The notes under the pieces: model-generated
Seen by the model: only the letters and a program-made list of their open reading frames with translations
What the model was told of the DNA's origin: nothing
The model's database searches: none
Assembly (NCBI GenBank): GCA_028283745.1
Contig: JAPWJZ010000007.1
Span: 124,001-188,000, forward strand
Direction of reading: 5' to 3'
From: Micavibrio sp.
Lineage (GTDB): Bacteria > Pseudomonadota > Alphaproteobacteria > Micavibrionales > UBA2020
DNA: 64,000 bases
Program-made: the position numbers and the translations under genes
Shown here: positions 54,961-63,185 of the stretch, one piece after another
Position numbering within the stretch: the first letter of the stretch is position 1
Layout: every line of letters starts with the position of its first letter

Positions 54961-55649
54961 TATTGTGAACCATCAAAGTTGGGGAATTCGCCGGGGCAAA
55001 GCGCGGTTTCGCGCTTGTAATTTTCAATAGTGTCTATTTTACCCTGCCGCTGGCGGCGCACCTCGATGAGTTCATCAAGAATGGGGGCGGCATCCTGCTG
55101 GATTGTATTGGTGATTGCTGTTTGCTCCCCGTTAACGCTCGCGGCATCAAACGGTCCCATGGAGCCAAGCGTATCGACATAGCCGTGCAGCTGGTCTTCA
55201 ATTTGCGGCGTAAAGTCGTTGATTGTTTCAAGGTCGGTGCCGACATGCAGGCGTTCATGCGCCTTTGTCACGGTGTACTTGCACGTTTTGTTCAGGAAGT
55301 CGGAGGCAATATAAATGACGGGCGTATAAACAATTTCAAAATCCACATTGCTGACGCTCATGCACACGGTGCCGTCTTCATAGGTCAGCGTCTTGAAGTT
55401 GACTGTGTATTCACCGCGCAGGTCGCTGACCGTCAGGCCGCCGACCATCCAGTTGCCGTCGGTCGCAAGTGTGGAATCAGGGTTATCGGAAAAGCCTGCG
55501 GTGAGGTCGGCCGAGCTCATGTTGGTATAATAGGGTGGGTCGCTGGCGTTGAGCTGCACATGCACTTCCGGCTTGCCCATATCCGGGCAGGTCGAAAGCC
55601 CAGCCAGCAGGTAAGCCGCATGCAGCGATATAAGCCCCATGCCCGGCAT
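54960..55649 (-). CDS. Secreted HExxH-motif protein, copy 2
   Basis: 229 residues. The hydrophobic leader LISLHAAYLLAGLSTCPD is followed by a mature part with DSTLATDGNWMVGGLTV, then KAHERLHVGTDLETI holding HExxH, and the C-terminal RRQRQGKIDTIENYKRETAL with LCPGEFPNFDG. Cys positions match copies 1 and 3, suggesting two conserved disulfides outside the cytoplasm. Start and stop overlap both neighbours (TAATG each side), a compact coupled operon. The third zinc ligand is not clear; an Asp follows the motif (HVGTD). A metalloprotease role is inference. Confidence 0.75.
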   Translation of the reverse strand: MPGMGLISLHAAYLLAGLSTCPDMGKPEVHVQLNASDPPYYTNMSSADLTAGFSDNPDSTLATDGNWMVGGLTVSDLRGEYTVNFKTLTYEDGTVCMSVSNVDFEIVYTPVIYIASDFLNKTCKYTVTKAHERLHVGTDLETINDFTPQIEDQLHGYVDTLGSMGPFDAASVNGEQTAITNTIQQDAAPILDELIEVRRQRQGKIDTIENYKRETALCPGEFPNFDGSQ

Positions 55650-56359
55650 TACTGCATACCGTCAAACTTCGGGAACTGCCCGGGGCAGAGCGCGGTATCC
55701 CGCATGTAGTTCTGCAGCGTATCAATTTCACCCTGCCGCTTGCGGCGCACGACCATTAACTGTTCCCACGACGGTTTCATGGCCTCGGAAATTTGCTGCA
55801 GAATGGCGTGCTGCGCGGTGGGAATATCGCCATTACCGTAGGGGCCTTGAGCGGGCATGGCTTCCACGTATGACTTGATCTGCGAGGTAAAGGTGGGGAC
55901 GAAGTCGGTAAAGGTGCGTACATCCTGTGCAACGTGGCGTTTTTCATGTGCCAGCGTGGCGCTATAGCGGCAGCCCATGTTTTTGTAGTCAGCGGCAATA
56001 TAGATGGTAGGGCTGTACTGAATTTCGTATTCTACCTTCGATACAGTAAAGCAGGTGGTGTCATTGGTGTAGTTGGTCTGGGTTTTGAATTCGGCCTTGA
56101 TGCTGCTTTTCAAGCCATCGCCGCTTACCACAGTCACGCCGCTGACCATCCATGAACCGTCGGTTGCGAGGGTTGAATCCGGGTCGGCTGCATATGTTTT
56201 TGTCAGCTGCTGGGATGTCAGGTTGCTGATATATGCGTTGTCCGCTTTGGCAAGGCGGACATCCACATCCACTGCGCCCTGCGCGGGGCAGGCGTTGGCG
56301 GTGGCGGCAACCAGCATGTATGCGCCGGAAAAGAGGGAGATAGGGTCAAGGCCGATCAT
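55649..56359 (-). CDS. Secreted HExxH-motif protein, copy 1
   Basis: First gene of the trio, 236 residues from ATG 56359, which has AAGGA 7 bases upstream; an outer start at 56446 lacks one. The N-terminal segment LDPISLFSGAYMLVAATANA with Cys-Pro following looks like an export signal without the usual basic start. The core has DSTLATDGSWMVSGVTV, IQYSPTIYIAADYKNMGC, LAHEKRHVAQDVRTF (HExxH) and the end RRKRQGEIDTLQNYMRDTAL with LCPGQFPKFDG. An L,D-transpeptidase gene lies just upstream on the same strand. Envelope action is inferred. Confidence 0.75.
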   Translation of the reverse strand: MIGLDPISLFSGAYMLVAATANACPAQGAVDVDVRLAKADNAYISNLTSQQLTKTYAADPDSTLATDGSWMVSGVTVVSGDGLKSSIKAEFKTQTNYTNDTTCFTVSKVEYEIQYSPTIYIAADYKNMGCRYSATLAHEKRHVAQDVRTFTDFVPTFTSQIKSYVEAMPAQGPYGNGDIPTAQHAILQQISEAMKPSWEQLMVVRRKRQGEIDTLQNYMRDTALCPGQFPKFDGMQ

Positions 56360-56400
56360 GTCTGTTCCTTCGCATTTAAGCGATTTTTCTAAAATAATTT

Positions 56401-56970
56401 TTATGGGTTGATGGTGACGGGCGTGCCGATATTTATAATCTTCCACATTTCGTTAATGTCGGTGTTGTCAATCGCAACGCAGCCATTCGTCCAGTCGGTG
56501 GATTTGTTGTAGTGCCAGAACATCCAGCCCTTGAAGTTCGGCTTGCCGTGAATAAAAATCGCGCCGCCGGGGCTGACGTGGCGTTTTTTTGCCTGCGCTA
56601 CATCATCCTTGTTGGGATAGGAAATGCGCATGGATTTATTGTAGCTACTGTTCTCGTTGAAGGAGTCGATTGTGTAGCTGCCTTCCGGCGTTTTGCCGTC
56701 GCCTTCCTCGGTCTTTTTGCCGATAGGCTCCCAGCCGAGGACGATTTTATAATTGCGCAACACGTTACCATCCGCATCCAGTAGATGCATGATGCGGTCG
56801 GCCTTGAAAATTTCGATTTTGGCAACGTCTCCAGGCTGCAGGTGCTTGGGGTCGATAACGCGCTTCATTTCTAATTGCGGGGCTGCGGCATCCAGCTGCG
56901 TTGCGGCAATAGCCGGAACGGATAAAGACAAGGACAGGACGGCGGCGAGGGAAAAGATAAAGCGTTTCAT
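56401..56970 (-). CDS. L,D-transpeptidase family (YkuD domain) protein
   Basis: A 189-residue periplasmic protein with a signal peptide (FSLAAVLSLSLSVPAIAA, cleavage near residue 22). The YkuD domain has the His of AIFIHGKPNFKGW near residue 143 and the catalytic Cys of STDWTNGCVAIDNTDI near 168 (HxGx... and S/T-x-GC). Such enzymes cross-link peptidoglycan, or attach lipoproteins to it, with beta-lactam resistance to all but carbapenems; some relatives only cleave. AGGGG lies just before the ATG. It is upstream of the HExxH trio, 41 bases away. Confidence 0.88.
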   Translation of the reverse strand: MKRFIFSLAAVLSLSLSVPAIAATQLDAAAPQLEMKRVIDPKHLQPGDVAKIEIFKADRIMHLLDADGNVLRNYKIVLGWEPIGKKTEEGDGKTPEGSYTIDSFNENSSYNKSMRISYPNKDDVAQAKKRHVSPGGAIFIHGKPNFKGWMFWHYNKSTDWTNGCVAIDNTDINEMWKIINIGTPVTINP

Positions 56971-57019
56971 ACCCCTAGGATATAAAGTTTCGCCATGTCA
57001 GGCAATTGCTTTCGCGGTA

Positions 57020-57616
57020 TCAGGCGGGCAGGCCGCCAGGGAGGATAGCGCGGCGGCGCAGTAGCAGGATGTAACCCGCCATCAGGGTATTCGAGCAAAC
57101 CAGCACAAACGGGTATAGCCAGGTGGAAAGGTTGTAATTCTCGATCGCCAGCAGCGAAAAGGCTGCACCGAAGGCGGAAAAGATGTAGCCGACCGGCGTT
57201 TCCTGCTGTGGTTTGGTCCAGACCTTGCGCATGGTCGGCAGGTAGCCGGAGGTATCGATCAGGCAGACGAGGATAACCGACCAGACGGGCGTTTCGGTGA
57301 GCAGCCATAGCGGAATGGCAGAAAGTGCGGCGAGTAGGGTGATTTTATCGCTGCGGGTGATATTGCGTTCACCCTTCAGCCAGCCGAAAACGACGATGAT
57401 GTAGCAGGTAAAGGAACTCACCCCGCGCACCCAGCTGCCCGGCCCCGCATGTTCCGCCACCTGCGCTGCGAACCCGATGCTGGAAATAACCGCCCAGATC
57501 AGCCACGAAAACGAATGCGGCTTGGTGCGGCCCTTGAGGATGCTGGAAAAATATGCCCCGCGGGAACAGAGCATAAGAAGAATGGCGAAGGCGGCACAAA
57601 GCTGTTTGGAGTCCAT
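57020..57616 (-). CDS. PQ-loop-like membrane protein
   Basis: A 198-residue protein with about six to seven membrane segments. Two stretches recall PQ-loop/SWEET-type repeats: SSILKGRTKPHSFSWLIWAV near residue 25 and LPTMRKVWTKPQQETPVGYI near 128, each with a Pro and a following aromatic helix. Such proteins carry sugars or amino acids, or serve as small solute exchangers; the real substrate is unknown. The gene lies between serA and the L,D-transpeptidase on the same strand. Confidence 0.6.
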   Translation of the reverse strand: MDSKQLCAAFAILLMLCSRGAYFSSILKGRTKPHSFSWLIWAVISSIGFAAQVAEHAGPGSWVRGVSSFTCYIIVVFGWLKGERNITRSDKITLLAALSAIPLWLLTETPVWSVILVCLIDTSGYLPTMRKVWTKPQQETPVGYIFSAFGAAFSLLAIENYNLSTWLYPFVLVCSNTLMAGYILLLRRRAILPGGLPA

Positions 57617-57658
57617 AGTCGGTCAGCCCTGTTGCCCGCCTTCGCCGGTCTTGAATAG

Positions 57659-59245
57659 TTAGAAGCGCAGCAGTTGAACGCGTTCAACCTGCGAGATGTT
57701 TTTGATGGCATTCACGATATGCTCGGGGATGTATTCGTCGACGGAGACAAGGGCGATTGCCTTGTCCTTGCCGGGAATGCGGCCGAGGTTGAAGTCGGAA
57801 ATGTTGATTTTTGCGTTGCCGAGGATCGTGCCGAGCGCGCCGATAAGGCCGGGCTTGTCGAGGTTTTCGACGTACAGCATTTCCTTGGACAGCGCGCTTT
57901 CCGTCGGCACGCCGTTGATGTCCACGATGCGAGGGTGTTCGCCGCTGAAGATGGTGCCGGCGAAGGTTGCGCTATCGTCTTTGCCTTTAATGGTGACGCG
58001 GATAAGCGTTTGGTAGTCTTTCGCCTTGTCGCGCTTGGTTTCGGCAATCGCAAGGCCGCGTTCTTTTGCACGGGCAGGGGCGGACACAATGTTCACACCT
58101 TCCATGGAAGGTTTCAGGAAGCCGGCCAGCACCAGCGCCGTCAGCGGGCGGGTGTTGAGCAGGGAAACCTGGCCTTCATATTCAATCGCAATTTCAGTCG
58201 CGTCTGCCGTTGCCAGCTGGCCCGCGAAGCTGCCGAGTTGTTCGGCAAGCTTCATGTAGGGTTTCAGCTTCGGTGCGTCTTCTGCGCTGACGGAAGGCAT
58301 GTTGACAGCGTTTGCAATCGCGCCCTGCAGCAGGAAGTCGGACATTTGCTCGGCCACTTGCAGCGCCACGTTTTCCTGCGCTTCAACGGTCGATGCGCCA
58401 AGGTGCGGGGTGCAAATTACTTTTGCGTGATTGAAAAGCAGGTTTTCCTTGGCGGGTTCGGTTTCGAACACGTCAAGCGCAGCACCGGCAACATGGCCGC
58501 TGTCGAGCGCTTCTTTAAGGTCTGCTTCCACAATCAGGCCGCCGCGCGCGCAGTTGATCAGGCGCACGCCTTTTTTCATTTTCGCAATGGCGGCTTTGTT
58601 GATGATGCCCTTGGTGCTTTCGGTCATGGGGGTGTGGATGGTGATGAAGTCGCCGCGCTTGAAGGCTTCTTCCAGCTCGACCTTTTCAACGCCCAGTTCC
58701 ACGGCGCGTTCAGCCGACAGGAACGGGTCATAAGCGATGACCTTCATTTTGAGGCCGATGCCGCGGTCGGCAACGATGGAGCCGATGTTGCCGCAGCCAA
58801 GAACGGCGAGGGTCTTGCCGAACAGCTCGGCGCCCATGAACTTGGTTTTTTCCCATTTGCCGGCGTGGGTGGAAAGGTTCGCTTGCGGAATGTCGCGGGC
58901 CAGGGCCATCATCATGGCAATGGTATGCTCGGCGGTGGTGATGGAGTTGCCGAAGGGCGTATTCATGACGACGACGCCGGTTTTGGTGGCGGCGGGCACG
59001 TCGACGTTATCGACGCCGATGCCGGCACGGCCGATGACTTTCAGCGCGCTGGCGCTTTTCAAAATTTCTGCGGTGACTTTGGTGGAGGAGCGGATGGCGA
59101 GGCCGTCAAACTGGCCAATAAGGGCTGCAAGCTCTTCGGGTTTCAGGTCGGTCTTTACCGTTACTTCAACGCCGCGGTCTTTGAAAATCTGTTCTGCCTG
59201 GGCGCTCATTTTATCGCTGATCAGGACTTTTGGTTTCGCCGTCAT
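57659..59245 (-). CDS. serA: D-3-phosphoglycerate dehydrogenase
   Basis: First step of serine synthesis: 3-phosphoglycerate to 3-phosphohydroxypyruvate with NAD+. The 528 residues are of the long type with an intervening domain and a C-terminal ACT domain (PGLIGALGTILGNAKINI) for serine feedback. Landmarks are GRAGIGVDNVDVPAATKTGV, the NAD loop VLGCGNIGSIVADRGIGL, NCARGGLIVEADLKEAL and the catalytic His in ICTPHLGASTVEAQENVA. The start is ATG 59245, with AAGGAGAG close upstream; an open frame extends further but has no support. A 339-base leader with alternative hairpins precedes it. Confidence 0.97.
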   Translation of the reverse strand: MTAKPKVLISDKMSAQAEQIFKDRGVEVTVKTDLKPEELAALIGQFDGLAIRSSTKVTAEILKSASALKVIGRAGIGVDNVDVPAATKTGVVVMNTPFGNSITTAEHTIAMMMALARDIPQANLSTHAGKWEKTKFMGAELFGKTLAVLGCGNIGSIVADRGIGLKMKVIAYDPFLSAERAVELGVEKVELEEAFKRGDFITIHTPMTESTKGIINKAAIAKMKKGVRLINCARGGLIVEADLKEALDSGHVAGAALDVFETEPAKENLLFNHAKVICTPHLGASTVEAQENVALQVAEQMSDFLLQGAIANAVNMPSVSAEDAPKLKPYMKLAEQLGSFAGQLATADATEIAIEYEGQVSLLNTRPLTALVLAGFLKPSMEGVNIVSAPARAKERGLAIAETKRDKAKDYQTLIRVTIKGKDDSATFAGTIFSGEHPRIVDINGVPTESALSKEMLYVENLDKPGLIGALGTILGNAKINISDFNLGRIPGKDKAIALVSVDEYIPEHIVNAIKNISQVERVQLLRF

Positions 59246-59584
59246 TTCGCACTCTCCTTGGGGATTAAAACAGTCACCCTCGAACGGCAAAATCCGCTTG
59301 CTGCCCCGGGGGTTGTTGCCTTGCCCGATGGATGACCTGCAAATATGCGAGTCATGATACGCCTGCATTTGCAGGCCAACAAGAACTCCGTCTGTTGCGG
59401 CGCACAAATATAACTTTCGGAAAGCGTATGGTTTCTTTAACGCTAGAAATGTTCAAATTATGTCAAAATTCGGTAAGTTTTGGGGTAGATATGTGCCAGT
59501 TTACGGAAAATTTATGCTGACGGAATCGGCCAAAAGCGTATAGTCGAGGTAGTTTTTAAAACCATATCAATAACGAGCAACGCC
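59246..59584. other. 339-base spacer between serA and the next gene
   Basis: No recognised gene. It holds the serA ribosome-binding site (59251-59258), a palindromic stretch at 59361-59376 and a repeat that can pair with it (59336-59344), described separately, and AT-rich DNA at 59400-59520 from which both flanking genes may be transcribed. A 27-codon frame at 59460-59543 (plus) lacks a good ribosome-binding site and is not called a gene. Confidence 0.6.
59336..59376 (-). promoter_or_regulatory. Candidate alternative hairpins in the serA leader
   Basis: GCCTGC (59361-59366) and GCAGGC (59371-59376) form a short hairpin. CCTGCAAAT (59336-59344) is an exact complement of ATTTGCAGG (59367-59375), which shares bases with the hairpin, so the two pairings exclude each other. 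This lies about 90-130 bases upstream of the serA start codon. No T-run follows, so any control would be on translation. Confidence 0.35.
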
Positions 59585-60028
59585 ATGACCGACGAAATCA
59601 ACGGGCCCATCAGCCGCATCAGCCTTTCTTTCAACGACGCCGCTAACAAAGTCGTCAATTTTGATGAATTGCGCGAAAAGAAGTTCGATGTGATGTGGAA
59701 GAATTTCACGGTCAAGGAAAAGCTGTTTGATGCCTTCATCAATACGCCTTACAACATGTTCCTGTTCGTGCGCCGCGGCATGGAAGAAGCTTACCAGACC
59801 ATTCGCGGGCGGGAGCAAGACCGCGGTGGCGTTTACACCGACAAAATTTCCGGCGACCTGTTTCTTGACCGCGCCAGCGTTGACAGCGATGTACAATATG
59901 CGCTGAAGCACGGCCTTGGCAAAAAATTCCAGGAAAAAGCCGCGCGCCTCGCCTATCAGGCCTTCGATGAGAGTCGTGATTTCAGCGTACTGGTCAAAAG
60001 CGGCCAGCTGTGCCGGTGTGAATTCTGA
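59585..60028 (+). CDS. Unknown soluble protein
   Basis: A 147-residue protein, charged and mostly helical (NFDELREKKFDVMWKNFTVK, NMFLFVRRGMEEAYQTIRGR, HGLGKKFQEKAARLAYQAFD), with no signal peptide or membrane segment. Family not recognised. It converges with the next gene after 20 bases and stands alone on its strand between serA and serC, so a role in serine metabolism cannot be inferred. Confidence 0.55.
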   Translation: MTDEINGPISRISLSFNDAANKVVNFDELREKKFDVMWKNFTVKEKLFDAFINTPYNMFLFVRRGMEEAYQTIRGREQDRGGVYTDKISGDLFLDRASVDSDVQYALKHGLGKKFQEKAARLAYQAFDESRDFSVLVKSGQLCRCEF

Positions 60029-60048
60029 TTTTCTGAATTACTTAGCTT

Positions 60049-60447
60049 CTACCGTATCCCAGCGGGAAATGCGCTGGTGCGGTATTTGCCCATTTTTTCC
60101 GTGAGCGCGGTAATATCCGGCGGGGTCATGGCCAGCGTTTCAGTGCCGCCTAGGTCCGCAAAAAATTCTTCGGCGTAAAAGCACAGCCTTTCAAAATCGA
60201 ACATATCAAGGTTCGTCAGCCGCACATTCACGCCGCCGTTCTTGTCATCCTGCGCGTTATCGAGAAGGGAGCAGAGCGCTTCCACCCGCACGTCATCCAG
60301 CTGCAGTATTGAAGCATCTACTTCGGCAAAATATTTATGCGCATTGCGCGCCACGCGCTGCAACGGCGCAAAAACATCCTGCGGCAGCCATACATCAACC
60401 GGCGCGGCTTCGGCTACAGTTGTATCGTCAATCGGTGATTTAATCAT
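60049..60447 (-). CDS. Unknown soluble protein
   Basis: A 132-residue acidic protein with probable helices (WLPQDVFAPLQRVARNAHKY, FDFERLCFYAEEFFADLGG). There is no signal peptide. AGGAAG lies before the ATG. The serC terminator separates it from serC. Family not recognised. Confidence 0.55.
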   Translation of the reverse strand: MIKSPIDDTTVAEAAPVDVWLPQDVFAPLQRVARNAHKYFAEVDASILQLDDVRVEALCSLLDNAQDDKNGGVNVRLTNLDMFDFERLCFYAEEFFADLGGTETLAMTPPDITALTEKMGKYRTSAFPAGIR

Positions 60448-60489
60448 GCGGCCGCTTCCTGCTTGGTTAAAGGGGTAGTACCGGAAAAT

Positions 60490-60525
60490 AAAAGGCCGCC
60501 CCGAGTTTTCGGAGCGGCCTTTTTA
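60490..60525 (-). terminator. Rho-independent terminator of serC
   Basis: Stem AAAAGGCCGC-C-CCGA / TCGG-A-GCGGCCTTTT with a short loop. It begins 16 bases after the serC stop on the minus strand, and T-runs are present in both directions. Confidence 0.88.
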
Positions 60526-60540
60526 TTGCGGTCGATAAAA

Positions 60541-61710
60541 TCAAGCCGCTTTAGCCTGTTCCAGCGATTTGATGTCGCTGTAAGCCCAGTCGATCCACTC
60601 GAGGCAGGACTTGATGTCTGACGTTTCAACGGTCGCGCCGCCCCAGATGCGGAAGGAGGGCGGAGCATCGCGGTGGTTGGCGACTTCAAAGGCAACGCCT
60701 TCTTTGTCGAGCAGCGTTTCGACGGATTTGATCAGCTTGCGCTGGGTTTCTTCATCCTTGGCGTTGAACCAGGGGTCCACAACCTTGAAGCAGATCGAGG
60801 TGTTGGAGCGAATATCCGCGCGCTCGGGCAGGAATTCCGCCCAATCGGTTTTCTCGACCCACTGTTCAACGGCCTTCAGGTTGCCGTTGGTGCGCGCCAT
60901 CAGGCCCTTCAGGCCGCCGATGCCTTCCGCCCATTTCAGGGCATCAAGGCAGTCTTCAACAGCGAGCATGGAAGGGGTGTTGATGGTTTTTCCTTCGAAC
61001 GGCTCTTCAACCAGTTTACCGCCTTTGGTGAGGCGGAAGACTTTCGGCATCGGCCACGGCGGGGTGTAGCTTTGCAGGCGCTCGACAGCGCGGGGGGACA
61101 AGGCCAGCATGCCGTGCGCCGCTTCGCCGCCCAGCACTTTTTGCCACGACCATGTCACGACGTCGAGCTTGTTCCACGGCAGGTCCATGGCGAAAACGGC
61201 AGAGGTCGCATCGCAGATGGTGAGGCCTTTGCGGTCATCCTTAATCCAGTCGCCGTTCGGAACGCGCACGCCGGAGGTAGTGCCGTTCCAGGTGAAAACC
61301 ACGTCGCTGTCGGTATCGACCTGCGAAAGATCGGGGATGGAACCGAAGGGCGCTTCAAAGGTGCGTACATCAGACAGTTTTAGCTGTTTCATGACGTCGA
61401 TGATCCACATTTTGCCAAAGACTTCCCAGCCCATGACATCAACGCCGCGAGCGCCGAGCAGCGACCACATGGCCATTTCGAAGGCGCCGGTATCGGAACC
61501 CGGGACGATCGCGAGGCGATAGTCTTTCGGCATGCCGAGAATGGCTTTTGAACGTTCGATAACTTCAGCGAGTTTCTTGACGCCGAGGGAAGCGCGATGG
61601 GAACGGCCAACCGGCGTACCTTTCAGCGCTTCAACGGACCAGCCGGGGCGCTTTGCGCAGGGGCCGGAAGAAAAATTGGGGCAGGCAGGTTTGCTGACGG
61701 GTTTTTGCAT
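60541..61710 (-). CDS. serC: Phosphoserine aminotransferase
   Basis: Second step of serine synthesis: glutamate-dependent transamination of 3-phosphohydroxypyruvate with PLP. The 389 residues are of the alphaproteobacterial SerC type: [78 protein letters not shown] and the PLP lysine in [18 protein letters not shown]. The start is ATG 61710 with AAGGAG 9 bases before it; the longer reading from 61749 has no such site. It diverges from serB, with only 96 bases between start codons, so shared control is likely. Confidence 0.96.
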   Translation of the reverse strand: MQKPVSKPACPNFSSGPCAKRPGWSVEALKGTPVGRSHRASLGVKKLAEVIERSKAILGMPKDYRLAIVPGSDTGAFEMAMWSLLGARGVDVMGWEVFGKMWIIDVMKQLKLSDVRTFEAPFGSIPDLSQVDTDSDVVFTWNGTTSGVRVPNGDWIKDDRKGLTICDATSAVFAMDLPWNKLDVVTWSWQKVLGGEAAHGMLALSPRAVERLQSYTPPWPMPKVFRLTKGGKLVEEPFEGKTINTPSMLAVEDCLDALKWAEGIGGLKGLMARTNGNLKAVEQWVEKTDWAEFLPERADIRSNTSICFKVVDPWFNAKDEETQRKLIKSVETLLDKEGVAFEVANHRDAPPSFRIWGGATVETSDIKSCLEWIDWAYSDIKSLEQAKAA

Positions 61711-61806
61711 TGGACACACTCCTTGAAAATCAGATACACAAATATTCACCGTTCCTAGGGATTGGTAAAGATAAAGTATCTCGAAATCAACAATTTTCCG
61801 GAAAAC

Positions 61807-62707
61807 ATGTCAGAAACAACCATCACAATCGTTGCAGCGCAGGATGGGGCACTCGATGCCGCTCGCGAAAAAGAGATTATGTCTATTGTGAAGGGAGAGA
61901 GTGTTGAACGCGCCCAGGTAAATTCTCTGCACACCGGCAAAGTGCTTGAGATTACAATAGGCGCGCTCAACATCAAGCTAACGGAGCGGCTGCGCCAGAA
62001 CGTTCCAAAGTTTTTTAAATTTTGATGTTTTTATCCAACCTAATGATTCCTTTAGGAAAAAACGCCTGCTGGTAGCCGACATGGATGCCACGATGATTGA
62101 AGGCGAAACGTTGGATGAACTGGCCGGGCACTTTAACCTCAAAGATAAAATTGCCCCCATTACCGCCGCCGCCATGCGGGGGGAGCTGGATTTCCACGAA
62201 GCGCTGCGCATGCGCATCAAGCTGCTGGCGGGCGTGCCGGAAGCCGCGGTTTTTGAAATGGTGCCACAAGTGCGCTATTCAAAAGGCGCGCGCGCGCTGG
62301 TGCAGACAATGAACCGCAACGGCGCAAAATGCGTGCTGATTTCAGGCGGGTTTGACATGTTTACCAGCCATGTCGCGGCGGGCCTTGGTTTTTACAAAAA
62401 CATTGGCAACCGCCTTGGCATTCAGGATGGCAAGCTGACCGGGGAAGTTATTCCGCCCATTATCGACAAGCTGGCCAAGAAAAAGACGGTGCTGGATGAA
62501 GCGCGGCTTTTAGGTATCGACCCACAGGCGGTTGTTGCCGTGGGTGACGGCGCGAATGATATTCCCATGCTGGAAACGGCGGGCGCAGGTATTGGTTACT
62601 ACGGCAAGCCCGCGGTGCAGGCGGCAACGCCCTACCAGATCCGCTACACCGATCTGACATCAATATTATATATGCAGGGTTACCGCCGCGAAGAATTTGC
62701 GGTTTAA
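61807..62707 (+). CDS. serB: Phosphoserine phosphatase, interrupted by a +1 frameshift
   Basis: Last step of serine synthesis. Reading from ATG 61807 gives 72 residues ending VPKFFKF and a TGA at 62023. The +1 frame continues at once as [20 protein letters not shown] then [18 protein letters not shown] to 62707. Joined, the two parts make 299 residues, the usual SerB size, with the HAD motifs [11 protein letters not shown] (catalytic Asp), [12 protein letters not shown], the Lys of [11 protein letters not shown] and [19 protein letters not shown]. The second part alone has its first ATG at 62081, which drops the nucleophilic Asp of DMDAT and would be dead. A one-base sequence error or mutation, or +1 frameshifting at TTT TGA, explains the join. 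Confidence 0.85.
62011..62026 (+). other. Frameshift site in serB
   Basis: In-frame TTT TTT AAA TTT TGA T. A +1 step at the last TTT (62020-62022 to 62021-62023, both Phe) makes the next codon GAT and restores the SerB frame exactly. The shape resembles the RF2 (prfB) +1 site, a slippery codon before UGA, but the Shine-Dalgarno-like booster of prfB is absent. Homopolymer runs make a one-base indel equally possible. Confidence 0.7.
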
Positions 62708-62710
62708 GGG

Positions 62711-63169
62711 CTATTCGCCGCGCATGCGGCGTATATAGGTTGCTTCATCGACAACTTCGCTGACGCGGAGTTCAGGGATGGCGAGAAGCTCGGCGATTTT
62801 TTCTTTTGAAAAAGATTTTAGGTTGATGCGCCAGCCGGTATGCGGCGGTTCGGCATTACCGTTCGTCACAATGGCCAGTTCAAGTAAATCACCGCGCATG
62901 CCTTGCCAGACAAGTGAATAATCAAGCAGCGCCCAGTCAATGCGCCGTTCGTCAAAGCGCGGCAGCGGGTGAAAGGTAATGCCGTTTTCATCCACCTTCA
63001 GCGACCGCATTTGGGTGACGGTGAAAAACACCAGCGTCGCCATCACGGTTGCAGCATAGGCGTATTCGACGGGGTAGAAGAAATTGGTTAATAATCCTAT
63101 CACGCCGGCTGCCGTCGCAGCCTTGTAATAGGCGCGAAGGGAGGGGCGGAAAAGCCGCGGCTCGTTCAT
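62711..63169 (-). CDS. Unknown two-segment membrane protein
   Basis: A 152-residue protein with two N-terminal membrane segments (AATAAGVIGLLTNFFYPV, YAATVMATLVFFTVTQM) followed by a cytoplasmic beta-rich part (LKVDENGITFHPLPRFDERR, GWRINLKSFSKEKIAELLAI) that looks like a small PH-like fold. Family not recognised. It converges with serB 3 bases apart and follows the ydbL-like gene 16 bases downstream, so it may belong to the ydb unit. Confidence 0.6.
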   Translation of the reverse strand: MNEPRLFRPSLRAYYKAATAAGVIGLLTNFFYPVEYAYAATVMATLVFFTVTQMRSLKVDENGITFHPLPRFDERRIDWALLDYSLVWQGMRGDLLELAIVTNGNAEPPHTGWRINLKSFSKEKIAELLAIPELRVSEVVDEATYIRRMRGE

Positions 63170-63185
63170 TGACCCGTCTTTAGGG

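Noticed and set aside
57674..59335. 553-codon open frame antisense to serA
   Set aside because: SerA is full length with all motifs on the other strand; the antisense product is low-complexity with no recognisable domain.
61711..61806. A riboswitch in the serC-serB spacer
   Set aside because: With only 96 bases shared by two divergent promoters there is little room, and I see no convincing stem set.
62081..62707. SerB as a complete short protein starting at ATG 62081
   Set aside because: That start is inside the DxDxT motif and loses the catalytic Asp, so the enzyme would be inactive.
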